Origin: Candidatus Magasanikbacteria bacterium GW2011_GWC2_37_14
GTDB lineage: Bacteria; Patescibacteriota; Patescibacteriia; Magasanikbacterales; UBA922
NCBI GenBank assembly: GCA_000990355.1
Contig: LBSX01000009.1
Location: 1-51,698 of the forward strand
Direction: 5' to 3'
Length of the DNA stretch: 51,698 nucleotides
Shown: positions 50,209 through 51,698 of the stretch, in pieces
How the letters are laid out: each line of letters begins with the position of its first letter
Numbering within the stretch: position 1 is the first letter of the stretch
Translations under genes and position numbers: made by a program
The notes under the pieces: generated by a model
Databases searched by the model: none
What the model saw: only the letters and a program-made list of their open reading frames with translations
What the model was told of the DNA's origin: nothing

Positions 50209-50919
50209 ATGAAAAAGATAATTTTTCTTACAATTTCTATTTTCGCTCTCAGTCTTATTTCGCCAACATCCTCTTCCGCTCAAGGAATGATGGGACTTTC
50301 AAATCTATCCACTGATAGTGCTGCCATACAAAGCCAGCAACAAGAAGAACAAGAAGGCAAAGAATTTTTGGATGATTTGAATAATAAAAAAGTTGCTTGT
50401 TCACAGCTTAATGATTCTGACTTTGAAAAAATCGGTGAATATTTTATGGGGCAATCCATTGGTGATACAGCTCGACATATTGCCATGAACGAGATGATGA
50501 AAAGAATGATGGGAGAGAAAGGCGAAGAACAAGCGCACGTGGCAATGGGCAAGCGGTTAAGCGACTGCGATGCTTCCGCCGCATTTCCAGCACAAAATGA
50601 TGGTTTTTGGCCAATGCTAAATATGATGGGAGGGTGGTCGTCTCCCTCAAAAGTTAATCAAACTAACAACAATCCTATGATGTGGAATTTTGGTAACAAT
50701 CCAATGGGGTGGGGCTTTGGATTCTTTGGCTGGATTTTTATGATCCTAGTGTGGGCTGTGATTATCGCGGGCATTTTTGCCCTTATCAAATGGTTTGTAG
50801 GACAATCTCGCAACTCTCATGGTCATGAGAAATCTCCGCTTGAAATTCTAAAAGAACGCTATGCCAAGGGAGAGATAGACAAAAAAGAATTTGAGGAAAG
50901 AAAAAAAGATTTGAGTTAA
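50209..50919 (+). CDS. Secreted/membrane SHOCT-domain protein
   Basis: Signal peptide, C-terminal TM, PLEILKERYAKGEIDKKEFEERKKDL. Confidence 0.85.
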   Translation: MKKIIFLTISIFALSLISPTSSSAQGMMGLSNLSTDSAAIQSQQQEEQEGKEFLDDLNNKKVACSQLNDSDFEKIGEYFMGQSIGDTARHIAMNEMMKRMMGEKGEEQAHVAMGKRLSDCDASAAFPAQNDGFWPMLNMMGGWSSPSKVNQTNNNPMMWNFGNNPMGWGFGFFGWIFMILVWAVIIAGIFALIKWFVGQSRNSHGHEKSPLEILKERYAKGEIDKKEFEERKKDLS

Positions 50920-50991
50920 TTCTTGTTTTTCCATAAGGAGTTTTTGATTTTGGGCATTCACCCCTGACCCCTCTGCCCAAAATCAAAAACG

Positions 50992-51022
50992 AAAAAAACA
51001 AAATCGGATTATTTTTTAGAGC
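50992..51022. repeat. 31-bp perfect inverted repeat, right arm
   Basis: aaaaaaacaaaatcggattattttttagagc. Confidence 0.97.
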
Positions 51023-51158
51023 AATCCCGATTGCTATCGTGATTAAAGGAAAACATGCACATCACATAACAACGAGTATCCGGTTGCGGTTTTCTCCGAA
51101 AGCCTCCACCCAAATTTTTCTTACGCTCCGCTTCAGAAAAACTTCGGATACTCGTAAC

Positions 51159-51330
51159 GTTGTGACGGAATCACTCGCGCGAGCTCGTGTATTTCCGTCA
51201 CAATGGGGCGCGCTTCCAGCGTTGTTGCGCTCCATCACTCGCTCCGCTCGTGACACATCCCGCCATCCCATAAGCCTGTGGGCTTCTGGTCTGACGGGAC
51301 GTCGCATAAGCGCGCCCCATTAAGTGAAAT
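51159..51330 (+). repeat. ~170-bp structured direct repeat, copy 2
   Basis: Same as 49563..49732 apart from a small indel (gactccccgcc/gacacatcccgcc) and one substitution. Confidence 0.95.
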
Positions 51331-51384
51331 ATTGCTCGGGCTACGTTAGGGCATTTGAAAACGAAACATTTTTTTATTAAATCT

Positions 51385-51698
51385 ATGGAAACACGTATTA
51401 GCATATTTGGAGACAGTATAACTTGGGGTGCCTGGGATCCTGAAAACGGGGGTTGGGTGGCACAACTACGACGTTATTTTGAAACTAACGAAAATTATGA
51501 AGTTGATGTCTATAATCTTGGGGTATCCGGAGACACTACCAATGACTTGTTGATTAGATTTAACACGGAATGCCTCGCCAGAAATCGACATCCTCAAATA
51601 ATAATTTTCGCTATCGGCATCAACGATTCGCAATATATCAACGCAACCGATAATCCACGTACTCCGATTGAAAAGTTTCAAAATAACTTAGTGGAATT
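51385..51698 (+). CDS. SGNH/GDSL hydrolase, truncated by window end
   Basis: METRISIFGDSITWGAWDPENGGWVAQLRRYF...VYNLGVSGDTTNDLLIRF...IIFAIGINDSQ; no stop before window end. Confidence 0.9.
   Translation, partial: METRISIFGDSITWGAWDPENGGWVAQLRRYFETNENYEVDVYNLGVSGDTTNDLLIRFNTECLARNRHPQIIIFAIGINDSQYINATDNPRTPIEKFQNNLVE

Noticed and set aside
49563-51330. Classical integron with attC sites
   Set aside because: No clear RYYYAAC/GTTRRRY boxes seen and the recombinase is not clearly IntI; kept only as an analogy.

Overview
AT-rich bacterial chromosome segment. Gene content resembles Candidatus Patescibacteria/CPR (inference from content and style; no phylogeny was run). Core genes read from the sequence: PpiC/SurA-like foldase, FtsB-like, Mur ligase, P-type ATPase, MurG, FtsW/RodA, L27, GatA/GatC, LigA, PilD-pilin-response regulator-PilM, CysS, VirB4/TraC-like ATPase with a VirB2-like pilin, DnaX, FolD, GT2, Dus and a tyrosine recombinase. 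There are four tRNAs: Gly-CCC(-), Lys-UUU(+), Ser-GGA(-), Gln-CUG(+). The most striking layer is a dense set of small palindromic repeats of several families. They lie between genes, in frame inside essential genes (ligA, dus, cysS, Mur ligase, FkbM), at gene 3' ends where they supply stop codons, and around tRNAs. Three small nuclease genes (two GIY-YIG, one DUF559/Vsr-like) sit inside or beside such palindromes, and palindromes of related design without nucleases are scattered in genes. I propose, as inference, a nuclease-associated mobile palindrome system. Other highlights: filled/empty-site pairs for a CCTGCC...GGCAGG palindrome (one in a partial tRNA-Gln copy), a tRNA-Lys invaded on both sides, a serine recombinase between 92-bp inverted repeats next to tRNA-Gly, a DsrE/SHOCT cassette between 31-bp inverted repeats and ~170-bp direct repeats near a tyrosine recombinase, and GC-rich orphan mini-gene cassettes with conserved long-stem terminators. 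All alignments were done by eye.
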